A stretch of 64,000 nt of DNA from Holothuria scabra (GCA_037179385.1 CM074187.1:10479450-10543449); one strand, 5' to 3'. Shown: positions 11,350 through 24,525, counted from the first letter of the stretch. Notes: generated from the sequence alone by a model not told the origin. Program-made: numbers and translations.

Positions 11350-11800
11350 GAAGTCTATTCAAAATCCGGCTACTAAGTGATGAAGAGATTTGTTGGCCAT
11401 TTGTGGGGTCCATCGTCTCATCTCTTTCCTCTGCCTATTCCAAGAATAGTTGTATTCTATTCAAAACCTTGCTTACTATGGGGTTCGGGATTGTCGGCAG
11501 TCATCTGGTACAGACAAATCCGGGCAGTCATGTGATAGTCTGATTTTAATCGACCATAGCTGGGGTCCATTATACCTTTAATCTTTCAAATCCCTTGCTT
11601 ACCTGTATCACGAGTAGATGCACACTGAAACGCCTCTTGATCCCTTCAATTTCACTGTAAATGAAGGTTTGAAATTTCATGTAGACAATGAATGAAGACG
11701 ATTTAAGGCTGATGGACCCCAGTAATGGCTGCCTTCATTCACTAAACACAAGCGCTGATCGGATTCGTCTATTGTGAAGCAAAATGATAACTAAATTAAA
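11350..11800. mobile_element. Family E element(s), at least one complete and one partial
   Basis: The clear unit runs from about 11550 (CATAGCTGGGGTCCATTATA) to 11733 (GCTGATGGACCCCAGTAATG). A further GTGGGGTCCATCGTCTCATC at 11403 and CCGGGCAGTCATGTGATAGT near 11520 suggest a second, broken copy to its left. Non-coding. Confidence 0.55.
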
Positions 11801-13957
11801 GGCTGATGGCACTTAACAATTTCTCACTACTACTTGACAGACGGATTTTTCCATTACTGAACTTTGGATAAGGTTATATGACCAAAGACAAGAAAAAACA
11901 CAGGTAAAGAGTTAAAATACTTTGAATGAACAGTACTCTTTATTGGCCCATACTCTCGGTTCATCTCCCAAAGAAATGGTTTTGTGAAAGTATTATGTAC
12001 ATACAACTCGAAACATCCACGACAAAATGTAATGAGGTAACAGAAATGTTCCAATACTTTATTGCTAACAGCTATAGTCACCCAACCCCACCCTTCCTGC
12101 ATCAGCTACATCTTAAATAAAAGAAATAAATCCAGTTACGGGGAAAAGCATCATGACTTGTCTAATAGTAATGTTTCAGACGTATTTGAGGGCCACTCAC
12201 TCACACGTCCTCTTTGAAAGAAAATCCTAGACCCCCATTTCCTGATAGAAATGACAAAGAATTATGGAAAATTTTGTTTCGCGAAGATCTGGGATGTTAC
12301 GACGCACACAAAATCCCAATTATCCTGTGTAACTCCTTGCCTTGCAAAAAAGAAATGTGAGACTAGTAGGTTTTTCAATGGCCAAATGCAACCGTAAAAA
12401 TTTGAAATCCGTTCGCAGATAGGAAAAAGAGTTGCTTCGAACCACTTTTGTGGGGACTCAAATTGAACATGTCTCTTTTCTTTAGAATATCCTTTTTATA
12501 GGTGATGGCCCCCATTTTGTGAATTTTGAAAATTTGGACTTTTTTACAGAGGGAACACGAAATTAAGGGATTTTTTATATGAAGAGGGACACCAGCATAG
12601 GCGGAAGACGAAGGAATCACCAAGCTTAAAAAGTGTTTTAAAACAATAATGCCATACAAAGAATGTACTGCGTCGATTAATAAAAACATTAAAAACTAGT
12701 ACTCGATTGAAAGGGACGAGGCACGAAGGTACTCATGCTGAAAATGACATGAATATTCCTGTTTGTGCATTATTGTTTTAGAAATGAAGTAACAACTTGG
12801 GAATGGATATAAGTGGGGACCATAAAATTTGAAGACATTTTGACTATGGCAGTTTTCCATGGGATGAATATTTCCTGTTCCAACGTAGTTTGGTTATGGT
12901 AACTCAAAACTACTATCACATTACTATCTTCTTAATAGTAACATCGATTTCTCAACCTCTGAATATTCATATCTCTGACTGCAACGAGGAATAAGACATT
13001 TTTATCTGGTTGTGTATTTCCATAGTACAGCCAGGTATAAAATACGTTCTTTATAAGGCAATTATCATCAACTATCGGAGTAATAAAGGCTCATTTGCCC
13101 TCCCATAAAAAACAACAGTGATAGTAATATGAGGACACTTCTGAAACATCTATCTAAAATTAATTCATGAAGTTTTCAAGATTATATTAACCATGAAGTA
13201 TCGTTTGTCGAATGGGATATATAGTTAAATGCAGTAGTGTGTTGCACAAAATGGATACCTATATCCCCAGGTAGAACTGCCTACTTTGTTCTTACTTCTC
13301 TGTCTGTCTTGCAACAATTCTGTAATAATGCCAATTTAAACAATAAAAGTTAAAAATAGTAATGTAGTGTTTAAAGAAAAAGATAACAGATTGTACAAAA
13401 GACGAATTAGTACACTTACCACAGTTTCAATAGTACTTAAGGTACCGGTAATAAATAGTAACAAAAATACACCATCTGAAAAACTTAGTTCGAACAAAGG
13501 TCTTCACTTCAAAGGTAAATGAACTTTTCCGACTCCCACCACAGAACAGTACACCATTACCATCCATGACTTTAATTTTTAATGATTGTCACACTCCACC
13601 CCTTCTCAGGTCCGTTTTGGATATTCACATGTAAATATTACAGATAAAATGACGCCTCCGTAATAGCCTAATGAAGATGAAAACGATAAACTATATTAAA
13701 TATTTCACTAAAGAAATTTCCCCATTAGTCTAGCCAAAAAAAGGTCCGTCACAGGCAAGGGGCGTCAAAGGCGACACAATTTCGTGAATCTTTAAATATG
13801 GATTGGGTGCACTAGACTTTCGTTATTGAGCTCTCCGTGGGGGAAGTCTAGGACGCATGAAAGCCACGTAACTGTCTCTCGACTAATCCACTGGATCTCC
13901 TTCCCGCTAATCTGTTGTTGTACTTTTAGGGGGTAGGAATATGTAACGTACCGTAAC
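11801..13957. other. Gene-free intergenic DNA
   Basis: No gene or repeat family recognised. Short open frames here lack any protein signature. Confidence 0.4.
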
Positions 13958-14263
13958 TTAAATGGTCAATACGCTCACCCCAAACTACAATTCTTGTAAG
14001 GATTAACATAAATTCTCAATCGGCTCAGCCCTTTGATTGACTACAAATTCAAACAATGCAGAGTATCCCAAAGCATATATTACACAGCATGACCTGTACT
14101 GAGAATGTTTTGATTAAACATAGTGAGTTTTCCTTTACTCACCCTGAAGCAATTAGCCGAGATTGTGTCTCGATGAGGATGAATTTCAGATCATTGTGGG
14201 ACGGGCTTAAGTAAGAAGGTTAGGAGAATTGTGCTGTTTGGGGTGAGAGAATTGAGCCTTTAA
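13958..14263 (+). mobile_element. Family A TTAA element, full length
   Basis: Bounded by TTAA (13958-13961, 14260-14263). Left end GGTCAATACGCTCACCCCAA and right end TTGGGGTGAGAGAATTGAGC are inverted. Inner blocks CGGCTCAGCCCTTTGATTGA, CAAACAATGCAGAG and CGATGAGGATGAATTTC recur in the other A copies. About 306 bp, non-coding. Confidence 0.75.
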
Positions 14264-17200
14264 CCCTCATTCGAGTCATTCATATGATATATCAAGAAGT
14301 TGCACATCATGGAACGCAACAAAAATATAAAATCCCGAACTTAGCTCAATCATGACAAAATGATTGCGAGGCTATATGCTTTTAGTTTAGACAACATTAT
14401 CCCGTATACAAACGCTAATGCAACACACAATGAAATTTCCATCAAAATAGTGACAAAGGGAGAAAAACTCGTTAAGTTCGTTTAAAAAGTTATTACGTAT
14501 AATGTAGATAATTTTCACCCCGCTAAACCCAGACAAATAAATAAGCACTTTTTCTACCCACGCTTTTGCTAGTTTGAAATAATACAACATTCGTTAATGA
14601 TAATTTTGGTAAGGAAACTTGCTATTTCAAACGTTTTCGAATGAGAAGGGTTCGGAGAAGAGAAGCAGAGCTCGACATCGATATAAGATATTTTGCCCTT
14701 GGTTTCGACAACGATGAAAGGAGTTTTCTGTCCGTATCAGGATGATGCAATACTTACACAAAATATATGCTCATTTAAATTAATATTCATTTGTTGAAAA
14801 TTTTAAAGAAAGTATAAATATACACAAAAGATTTGAGTTACTTTAATAAGTTGAATACTACTAAAAGACCCTTCTCTAAACACTTACTACAAAAGATTTT
14901 TGGATAGGATTTCAATGTGTGTCATATTTTGTAACAGTATAATGTCATTGAAAAAAACGATGCTTTGGTACCATACTGTATGCCAGATTACTTTCAAATT
15001 TTATATTTGGAAAAGGATCTTTTACCGAAATAAGAAGCTTGGAAAAACAGAATACTTTTAATCTTGGACGGAAAGGTGTTATGTCTGATATAAAGTTGTT
15101 TCTTTAGAATGTAGTGAATGAATTTATTCATTTTCTTGGTGGCCTGACGATTCTTTTGTTTAACCTGTTAACAGTCATGTGCACGAATGTCTCCGTAAAC
15201 ATTTGTATTACTCTAACTCTATAATAAACTTTCAACACTAAAGGTTAAAGTTAGTGAATACTTGGTAATATTGCATTAGTGTAAATCTGACTCCTTAGCC
15301 ATTCAAGTGATCTAAAGTGTCGAATACTTTTTTCAAAATGAACATCAAATCTCCTTCGGTCACCTTCATTCATTTAGTTAAACCTAAGATATAGATGCAT
15401 CACTAAAGATGTTTGCAGAAAACCAACTCAAATGATTCAAAATCCAAGGTTCCATTGTTTTCTGAATTAACCTAACTTACCAGGATTAGCCTATACTTCC
15501 ACAAGCCTGTCTAAAGAACCATGTGCATTAATTTTCTGAAATTTTTGACTTCAGAAAAGCTTTCTTTATTTACGATTGAGTGAAATATTTTAAACGTGGT
15601 TGGACAGTCTAATTGAAGCATTTTGTTCAAATTTCGTTTTCATAGGAACATTAGAATATGAGAGATGTCATCCATTGATATTCTCTTTATAAACTAGCAA
15701 TTTTTAGCACAGACGAAAATTCGTTCTTTGTTAAGGTTTTAAAATGTATTTTTGACATTGCAAACACGCTATTAGCCTCATAGTCAGGCTATTATATTCC
15801 CTTCAATGTAATTTAATCTTCAAAGTAATATCTTCACGACTAGTGAGAACATTTTACCCGAGCAGAACAAAGCATTAAATTCAAATATTTTACCCAAGAG
15901 AACATTATGTAATGTCAAAGGTTTGCTCCCGGTAGCATTTTTTAAAATTAAAGTGTGCATTCCTCGGCAGATATCAAAGAGGCTTTTTGACTGGATCATA
16001 ATTGCTAATGGTTCACATACGTCATGGGTCCCATCGAAGCGTCTAGTCAGCTTATAGTATTAGTTTGCAAACATAGCAAAAAAGATCGACCTGAAATGTC
16101 TGTCTCCAATTGAGTCACGCCTCGAGACTGAGAAAACTTGTTTGTTAGTTACAAGTTTCTGTTAATTGATGAACTGACATTTTGATGACGTATCTGTGTC
16201 TCTAGAATGTAATACTGATATTTTTTATACATCTAGACAAATTAGATTGATTTATCTTTACTCTAAACTAAAGCAAATACTATAATTTTGTAGGCTGATA
16301 AGAGTTACCGTCAAAGACAACATTCTGTTTAGAAACTTTACAATTGATGATAGATTTGAAACGGAAAGATAATTGCAAATTTTCCTTAAACAGTCGCGGC
16401 ACCCTTTTTGTGGTTCAAATGATTTTCCTACTCCCAAGACCTGTGAAAACACTAAAGTTCCCCAAATTTTCAACCTCAGTTTTTTCCTTAAAAGTGCATG
16501 CAATGTCTAATTTGGGATCAACGAAACTAAATCTACTCCAAAATAAAGGTAAGAACTTTGTAACCCCACTGTGACCCCATGAGATATTGGTTTAAATTAA
16601 CTCTATAAAAGACTACCGTTACTATCCAAATACTGCTTAAATAAAGGGTTTGTCAATGGGGGCAGTAACCAGGTAACAAACATGATTTTTTCCAATGTTT
16701 TGCTCCTAGTCAAAAATGGTTTTTTATATCCATTTAGGTAAGATGATACGTCATCAACTGACGATTGATTAATAAAGGATTTTCTTGACAATGGTCCTCT
16801 TTGTATATATGTATGGTTCCACCTCCCTCTTCGGACGTCACGTTGTAAAGACACCTCTATATCCCATATGGGCACAAAAAAGACAGTATTAGGTTGAGGG
16901 TTCATTCTATCCTAAGCTTTTCTCTAAAAATAGCCTCATTCCTGACTCTTCGGAAAACAAAGTTGTTGGAACACAGAGACGTCAGAATAGGAAGCTTCCC
17001 GCCTTATCGTGCAATGATTCCCCATTTTTAACGTTTCACATAAATCTCCCCTACCCCCATCGTCAGGGGGTAGTGTTATGAATACTTGCACAACTCAAGA
17101 AAAATGAAATTGCAAAATCGATATCATGTTCATGCCAAATGGAGAGTCCAATTTTAAGTTACATCGGTTTGGCGCCCGGGAAACTTGCCTCCCTGCCCCC

Positions 17201-17336
17201 CCCCCCCCCAGCTACCCCACTGCTTATACAGAGCATATCTATTCTTTCCATTAAACTGAAAGCTTAGGCATGTTCTGTTCATCTCATCGTAAACAAACTC
17301 ATATATATATGTATGTATATATGAAACAAACAAATA
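14264..17336. other. Gene-free DNA downstream of the Hox 3' UTR
   Basis: No gene or repeat family recognised over about 3 kb. It may include the distal 3' UTR. The open frames at 16258-16905 show no protein signature. Confidence 0.4.
17299..17322. repeat. (AT)n/(ATGT)n microsatellite
   Basis: ATATATATATGTATGTATAT within the likely 3' UTR end. Confidence 0.8.
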
Positions 17337-17688
17337 TTTAATCTGACTTGAATACACAATATTTCAAGCTAAGCACCTTAGAAGGCGATCCCATCGACGT
17401 GGGGTTAACTCTCCTTTACGAAGATATACATCTTGCAATTATCCGTACAGAGGCATAGCTGCTAAACCTCCTGAAAGTGTGGGTCTCCCTACTCTCGAAA
17501 TGAAACCACTCCTTCGAGAGCGCGTGGAATCTTCAAACAACAGTCTTTTACGAAGCTATGGCACGAAAAATCTTCAAGGGATGAGACACCATTAGCTTCA
17601 TTGTGTCCTTAAAAAGGACAGACGGTTGTAACTTCCATTTACGGAGAAACTCTTCTTCTCCCGCTCATCATGAGAGGCAGTCGGGATA
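17337..17688 (-). other. Probable 3' UTR start of the Hox gene
   Basis: Sequence directly after the TGA stop on the minus strand, with no coding potential of its own. A minus-strand ATTAAA at 17337-17342 is one possible poly(A) signal about 350 nt after the stop. Stronger AATAAA matches (minus strand) are seen further on near 15566 and 15122. The true end cannot be fixed without transcript data. A run of 14 C is at 17196-17209. Confidence 0.35.
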
Positions 17689-17939
17689 TCAAGCCATTGT
17701 TCCAGCTCGATTCATCTTCTTCATCTTCATCCTCCTATTTTGAAACCAGATTTTGACTTGTCTCTCAGTGAGATTAAGCAAGCGGGCTATCTCTACCCTG
17801 CGGTCCCTAGTAAGATACATGTTAAACAAAAACTCCTTCTCCAGTTCTAGAGTTTGATATTTCGTGTAAGGGCATCTTTTCTTTCGTCCTGAAGTTGCCG
17901 AGAGCCAGGATGGAGCTTCATTCTTTGATTTATCTTCAT
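17689..17939 (-). CDS. Hox9/10: Posterior Hox gene (Hox9/10-like), exon 2 with homeobox
   Basis: This exon encodes the DNA-binding homeodomain of a posterior Hox factor. It follows an acceptor (TTACATTCCAG) and encodes 82 residues, then TGA. Residues 1-16 are acidic and carry the posterior-Hox tryptophan motif SWLSATS just before the homeodomain; this aligns with NWLxAxS of vertebrate Hox9/Hox10, which contacts PBC/Exd partners. Residues 17-76 are a complete 60-residue homeodomain starting [20 protein letters not shown], with helix 3 [19 protein letters not shown]. Trp48, Phe49, Gln50, Asn51 and Arg53 are all present. Only six residues (RAGTMA) follow. The helix 1 and helix 3 sequence and LLNLTERQ favour Hox9 over Hox11/13, Cdx or Abd-B outside deuterostomes. 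Within ambulacrarians a single Hox9/10 is usual; a Hox11/13 paralogue is the main alternative. Confidence 0.95.
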
Positions 17940-17960
17940 CTGGAATGTAAGATGAAAAGA
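17939..17960 (-). other. Splice acceptor of exon 2
   Basis: Minus-strand sequence reads CTTTTCATCTTACATTCCAG and then AT GAA GAT. The pyrimidine-rich tract and AG fit a standard acceptor. The reading frame set by the homeodomain needs two bases before the first full codon, matching the one base left by exon 1. Confidence 0.9.
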
Positions 17961-18098
17961 AAATTTTAAAAGAGGAAAATTCGAAAGTAAAACTGCAGGC
18001 ATTGTGCCTTCAAACTCTAAAGAAACTTTAATGTGTTTATCTAGCTTTACATCTAAGTTTAAAACACCGTTCCGACTTCAAACTGTCTGTTCATTTTC

Positions 18099-18121
18099 AA
18101 AAAAAAAAAAAAAAAAAAAAA
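18099..18121 (+). repeat. Run of 23 A in the intron
   Basis: Homopolymer about 160 bp into the 3' end of the intron. No sequence to its left resembles a retrocopy. Confidence 0.85.
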
Positions 18122-18563
18122 CTTAACGATTCTAGCAATATGCCAACTGAAACACTGATGATCTATGAAAACTAAGCAAAAGAGGAATAAAATTCAACTT
18201 CTCTAATTTAACTTCTACACTTGTCTCTCATGCTTTAATATGCGCACGCATATTTCTACGGGTCTAAACAGGTATGTTGTAAATAGCTTCCAAAAGCTTC
18301 CAAACCATAAATTGATTTACAGCTGCGCGACGGAGATGGAGACCACAGAGAATGTCAAAGATTTCTTCGAAATTAAGAAGACAACGTGCACCACCTTTTT
18401 AATTTAAATCCTATGAATTCTCTATCCACACATCACAACACACATAAACATCAATGATAATTTATTTGAGTACTTCGGTTTCGACAGAGTTTTTGATACA
18501 TTTCCATTATTCCAATGCGTTTTTCTCCAGATTCCGAAGGAGTGGTGAAGGACTCCTTCTCAT

Positions 18564-18628
18564 GTCCTCCCGACTCTCTGACAAAGACCCGTTCGGCGAA
18601 ACCAAACATATAGCCTCAAAGGAGCTCT
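18564..18628 (-). mobile_element. Tail-only copy of the U2-headed SINE body
   Basis: On the minus strand it reads GTTTGGTTTCGCCGAACGGG, TCTTTGTCAGAGAGTCGGGA, GGAC, matching the body of the copies at 8693-8810 and 52654-52853. No U2-like head is present. Confidence 0.6.
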
Positions 18629-18867
18629 GCTAATGCGGAACAATCAAGTTAATATTTATGTGGACCTTAAGTGAGAGAGAATTTTCATCATAAAACCCTA
18701 AAACCCAAAGCAATATTTTGTGCTTTCGTTCAAGGGTAGAATGTTGACGTTAAAAAAGGGACTTTTAATTGCCTTCAATTAACAAACTTCAAACTTGACA
18801 CAAAATGTTATGAAATACCGGCAGGTAGCTTCCAACATCTTTTTGTTGTCCTTCTCAATTAATCTAT

Positions 18868-19411
18868 TTAAAGGCCTGGTGACATGAAAATGAAAGATTG
18901 GGTATTCGATGTAAAACACATCAAAAACGAGAGAATAGCTGCTGTTTGCTTCGAAATTTCCAGAAAAAAAATAACCATTTTTTACAAGACAATTTCTGAT
19001 TTAAACTTAACCATCTATAAACATGAGCTCATTATGTAAATTTTGTGACGTCATGCATGGCTAATATTATCCTTTCTTTTTACAATCTACAGTTCAAGTA
19101 CAGTTGTAACCTTTGTTTGTCCTGCCGAGGATTTTACTTTGCAAGTTAAAACTGAATCTTTGAAAAATTATCAGTTTCAATTACCAAACTATAAATTGTC
19201 TAATGAGTTTAGGAGAATATAGGTTAGCAACAGTACTGTCAACACTGTCCAACACACAACATCATTTTTTGCGTCAGCAATAAGGTGCTTCAGAAACATT
19301 CAAACTATTTTGTATCTTAAGAAACGTGTAAACATTTTGAAATTATTCGAACGGATTTTTTCTGAGGAAAGGACGCGACTTTTTTGCTGACATGTTACGC
19401 TACCTTTTACT
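18868..19411 (+). mobile_element. Family B TTAA element, diverged copy
   Basis: Starts TTAAAGGCCTGGTGACATG and ends ATGTTACGCTACCTTTTAC. Shared blocks with the copy at 19959-20575 include GATTGGGTATTCGATGTAAA, AAGACAATTTCTGATTT, GACGTCATGCATGGCTAAT, CCTTTGTTTGTCC and TTCAGAAACATTCAAAC. The right TTAA is lost (CTAGG). Non-coding. Confidence 0.65.
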
Positions 19412-19958
19412 AGGCTTTTCAAACTTCACACCAGTTAAGTATTAAATAAAAAAAAAAACAGATGTCTCTACTTTATTTTTAAACAACAGCTAATTCTCAC
19501 AATTCTCTCATTATTTCTCTTCTAAGTATCTCTCATAATATTTCAGAACTTCAATATTGAATATGCAAGTTAAACCAATCAGTAAATTTCACAGTAGAGA
19601 AGGAAAAGTTAAAGTATTGTCACGTAATTTTCAAGAGCTAATATATTCATGGACCAGGATATTCTACAACACTAATTCAACTTTGTATAACTGCATTTTC
19701 CCATTAAGAAGCATTCACAGAAGATACATAAGCCCTAACATTTTAGGTACCGGTGACATTTTAGGATATTAATTTAAACCTGTATAGAAAACTATAAATG
19801 AACCTGTGAGGTACAACGTTTACAAGGTTTTAAGGTTGTAAATAAATACAAAAATGGTCAATTAGTCTGCCATAATGACTTTTTTCCGTGTACAACATCG
19901 CAGTGAAATTGATGTTAACAAATTCAAGACTGAACCGTCTATGGACGTGTGACCTTCA

Positions 19959-20575
19959 TTAAAGGTAGTGTGACAAGACTCGGTGTTGGATGATATTGAA
20001 AGATTGAAAATGACAAAATTGGGTATTGGATGTAAAAAGCATTAAAAACCATGGACATAACTACAATTTTCATCAAAATCCATCAAAAATTGACCATTTT
20101 ACAAGACGATTTCTGATTTTCACTTAATCATTAATAAATATGAGCTCAATATGCAAATCTTGTGATGTCATGGGAGGGACATACCATATATGGCTAATGT
20201 TATCCTTTGTTTTTACAATCTTCATTTCAAGGAAACTTGTAACATTTGTTTCCCCTGAGGGTTTTGCTTTGGAAGTTTAATTTGTGTCCTTGCAAATCAT
20301 CAGTATCAATTACCAAACCACATACCATCCGATGAGTAATTAAGAGATAATTTATATAGGGTTAAGAAAAGAAATATCAACACTATGCAACACTTCACAT
20401 TATTTTTTTTTCAAAAGCAACAAGTTTTTTCAGAAACATTCGAACTTTGAAGAGGTATATCTTGAGAACCGTAAAAAATATTGAAAAAACTCCAACGGAG
20501 TTTTCCTTAGAACAGTTCACTCCATAACTGCAAAGTAAAGTCATGTCCATTTGTGACGTGTCACTTTACCTTTAA
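19959..20575 (+). mobile_element. Family B TTAA element, full length
   Basis: Bounded by TTAA (19959-19962, 20572-20575) with inverted ends TTAAAGGTAGTGTGACAAGA and, on the other strand, TTAAAGGTAAAGTGACACGT. About 617 bp, non-coding, same orientation as the copy 0.5 kb before it. The last 40 bp are followed by a diverged repeat of themselves (TGTCACACTACCTTTATCGC) to about 20625. Confidence 0.7.
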
Positions 20576-21046
20576 TGCTAGTGTATATTTCGGACATGTC
20601 ACACTACCTTTATCGCTAGTGTTTATTTCTCCACCACTAATACCACCTGGGTTTCCTAAAATGCCTCCCTTCACCCTTTGTTGAAAATTCTTATATGCAG
20701 ATCATGCATAATGATAGTATTTTCATTTTACTGTTCTTCTTGGCATGAATAAAATATTTAAAGTGATTAAAAAATAAATGAATTGAAATGAAAATGAAAT
20801 AAAGACAAAATGTATATGAAAACTTTCACATGGTCTTTGACATATTGCTTGAATGACTCAATCTGCTTTAAGTGTAACTATAAATTTGTTCATCTTGAAG
20901 AGGAAGTAAAAAGTTGAAAATAATCATCATTCAGTTTACTTCAAAAAGAGCTTGTTTTGAAATCAAAATGGAATACTTCGTTTTTTCCTTATAAACATTC
21001 TTTATTAGTTGTTACTTTTTTTTGGTCCACCTGGCCGAGTCATACC

Positions 21047-21232
21047 AGGGAGTTGCAACTCCCTTGTCATACCGAAGACCTTAAAATTTAAAAATGGAAC
21101 CCACTGTCATTGCGCTTGGTGCTGGAAAAGAGCAATGGAGGATAGGGGAACGACCCAGTGAGCCATAACTGAAAAAAGGCTGTGGTCCGTCCGATTTTAA
21201 ACAATTGGTTAGAATTACATCTCATCTAACTT
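21047..21232 (+). mobile_element. Family H SINE-like copy 1
   Basis: GTCATACCGAAGACCTTAAA, ATGGAACCCACTGTCATTGC, GCTTGGTGCTGGAAAAGAGC, GAGCCATAACTGAAAAAAGG. The same ordered blocks occur at 25206, 26960 and 46818. A 16-bp palindrome GGGAGTTGCAACTCCC lies just to its left at 21049. No pol III boxes were identified with confidence. Confidence 0.55.
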
Positions 21233-21267
21233 CTAACTTCTTCAACAGTGTCTATTCTGAATCGTTA

Positions 21268-21307
21268 TATGTTGTGGTATGTTGTAGTATGTTGAGATAT
21301 GTTGTGA
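21268..21307 (+). repeat. Four 10-bp tandem units
   Basis: TATGTTGTGG, TATGTTGTAG, TATGTTGAGA, TATGTTGTGA: four contiguous units. Confidence 0.85.
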
Positions 21308-24300
21308 TAAGAACTAATGATTGAATACGACACCACACATGGACATACGGCATTGTGAAAACCCTTTGAGGGAAGAGGTAAATACAGAAAGATAAATTGA
21401 ACATCTTAATATTTCTTACGATCTTGACGCGTGTAAATCAAATATAAAAACAAGAATGTTGTTCATGCAACAAGAACAAAGATTATCTTCTTGTGAGGAA
21501 GTAAAATAATTTTAGGGTGAGACGTGAAAACATTAATAATGGAAACAGAATATAACCTTTCAGGGTGCAAAAATCTTCCACAGGGAACCACCCACTATGG
21601 TTAATTCAAAACTAGCTTCCTTTGTCTACAGCTAAATAGAAAATCTTTAACTTTAAATCTAGTTACACGGGTTAATAGCAACCAAACCTTTGAAATACTC
21701 GTCTTGATTAGAAACGTTGAGATAACGAGGGCTCTTTCCTACAAAAATTGGACATCTGGTGGGAAATTCTGGCATGCAGGGAAATCCCCCCCCCCCCCCT
21801 TCGCATAAGAAAATACAGGGAGAATGGAGGGAACTGAACTTCCATTCAGGGAATAAACCTTTCCGTGTCCTTATTATGACAATTCCCCCCTCCCAAAGGA
21901 AAACATTTCTGGATATCAAAGATTTTACCACTAGCCACATTCACTTCTATCAACAGGAGAGTTTTCACATAGTGCTAATTTCTAAATTTTGAAAAATATT
22001 AACCCAAATGATATCGATAGTAATTAAAATATTATGTATGTTGTTATTGCCTGCAAGAACCATGGTTAATGTAAAACAGACATGAAAAAGGGAATCTTAC
22101 CACTCTAATACCTTTTGCCAGAAATCATCCTTATTTTATTTTCACAGTAAAAGATGCATGCTTAAATACATGGATTGCACAGTCAATTCTGAATGGGGTC
22201 GGGCTAATAGTCGAAGGGACCCAATGTGCAAGAAAATGGAGCCCCAGCCAGGTCCTATTTCAAGGCAACCAAAAATGCCCACAGCAGAAAATCGCGGCGA
22301 CAAATTAGCTTATAGCTCCACCTCTCTGCATTCCATCTTAACAACGTTTTAATTGCACATTCATGTCCATATCAAGATCGCAATAATACAAGAAGAACAA
22401 TCCTCTACAGTTTTATTTTTTCTTAATTTTAACAAAAGTTAAGTTGACGTATTGAGTCAAAACATATCGTCCGGTAAGGAATTGCCAATGACAGGTTAGC
22501 GGCATTTTATCTAACATTATAGCAATTGCTTTAAGACAGGCAACATACATGGTTTATGGTTTCTAAGGATAATTTATCATTTATAATCAGAAAGTGTATT
22601 CCCCGGAATTATATTTTGATACAACCGTACACGTTTTATCTTTAAACTGTTGAGAAGGAATAAATTTTTATTACATGACAAATAAGATTTGAAGGCAGTT
22701 GCTCACTCTGATTACTTCCTGTTTGTGGAATCTGTTTATCATTGGATACTGGCAATCAGGATTGAAGTAAGAACATTCGATGTGTAAGTCACGTTTCTTT
22801 CTCCATGACTTGGATTATTAAGCCTTATTAAAGTAAAAATCTTGGTTTTATGGACAACAGAAGAAGAGCATCCCTGGAAACTTAGACGTAAAATATCCCA
22901 TAACTATGTTTCAAATAGGTGATCAACTCATTCTTAAAACGATGGAGTTGTCACTTTAAATATTCGTCAAACTTAGGCCTATATTTTCTTAAAGCGCAAA
23001 TTCACTATTTTCTTATATACACCAGAAACTTTCTTTAGTTGCATTTCAAGTACTATCTTGTAAAACCGAGTTAAGTGTCGAAATGAATATGTAATTTTCA
23101 TGACAAAAAGAAGGAATTGTTTTGGTGGGAAGGAGGCAAAATGTGGCCATCTTAGTGGAGAATTCTTCCTTCAATCGGTTTTGGACCACGGGACGGCCAT
23201 TACGCAACTAGTGGGGCCCATTCGTAAAATTGTGGTCATTAGGATCATCCATCTAAGTTTCTTCTAATGACATGAGTGGACTGAGCCGAGAAGCCACAAA
23301 AATTACAGTTTGATTTCCCCCAATTCAACCCCCCCCCCCTCCCGCACTAACAGACGACAGTGGTAGATGATGCAGCTGGCTTGAGGGTAGAGGGGAAGAA
23401 TGGCTGTTTTTGGGTACCCGCCTTAAGATGTTTTCGGCGAAAAAAAACACTAAAATATTTCTGAATAAGCAGTGAAAATGGAGGAGCTTTCCCTTCCTCT
23501 TCTCCGTCTCATTCCATTATTTACTACCCGGCCGCTGTCTCCTATTGCCGTGCGTTGCAAGTTGCATCATGACAATTTTTGCTTGAAAAATTTTGGGACT
23601 TTAAAAACTTCAAGCTGATACACATTTGCTTTGCAAATGTTGGTTGGTAGCGGTGGGGCACCTTCGTTAGCTTACGACCATGGCATGTTCCGATCCGTAG
23701 TCGTAAGGTATCAGTCAGTTTCACCATGTACAGAGCGTCCTGAACGGATATTCATCATATCGCCCTCTATTGGGGAAATGTTTTTATAAAAAACAAACGA
23801 GTTTTTCAACTAAGCATTTTGCAGTTTTTGTTGTATCGTTCCCGAAATCGGAAAGCTACATTTTCAACCGAAGAATGCTCTGTGCCTCTGTCGCGGGGTG
23901 GCCAAAAATTTATCATAACACGGATAAAATTAATTCGTGGCGATATGAAATTTAGCATACATACACTATTTCGTAGTATTGTACATTTACTAAAAACTTC
24001 TTTATATATTTGTGAAATAGTGTGCATATCCCCGCTTAAGTACCTCAGGTACAACATAGTCGAAACAATACATAAATTTTACATTGAAAAATCATCATTA
24101 AAAGGCTTAAATTCGAAGAAGATAATGAATTTTTACACCCCTTTCTTCCAAATGTCATTGTTTTGTACGAGGACAGGGGTAGATGGCCTCATATGCAAAA
24201 ATGGATACTCAGTAGCAGATCTTACCGGTGTAAAGTTTTATTTCACAACTGGACATTTTTTTTTATCCCACAACAATTTCCTTAGCTCCTAGTCCCCCTC

Positions 24301-24525
24301 ATTTTAACATTATGGCGCTGTCTTCGACAATGGGGTGACTATTAAGAAGTGTCTAGGATCACATTCATTTGTGTATATAACCAATAACGCTGCAGTGCTA
24401 ACATAATGAAAATATTGCAACAAACACAGCTGAACCGTGGAGGAAGCATCATATTATTCCTGCGCTGTTATACATGCACTCGTATTATTTGGACTGGAAG
24501 GAGGCATAAATAAGCAACACGGCAA
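21308..24525. other. Intron segment without recognised genes
   Basis: It holds runs of 14 C at 21786-21799 and 11 C at 23329-23339, and CTAGTGGGGCCCATTCGTAA near 23210 that may be part of a family E relic. The 157-codon open frame at 23819-24292 has no protein signature. Confidence 0.4.

Noticed and set aside
18099..18121. Poly-A run as the tail of a processed retrocopy
   Set aside because: No gene-like sequence precedes it and no target duplication was seen.
23819..24292. 157-codon plus-strand open frame
   Set aside because: No recognisable motif, composition like translated AT-rich DNA, and no splice or coding context. A short peptide cannot be excluded without transcripts.
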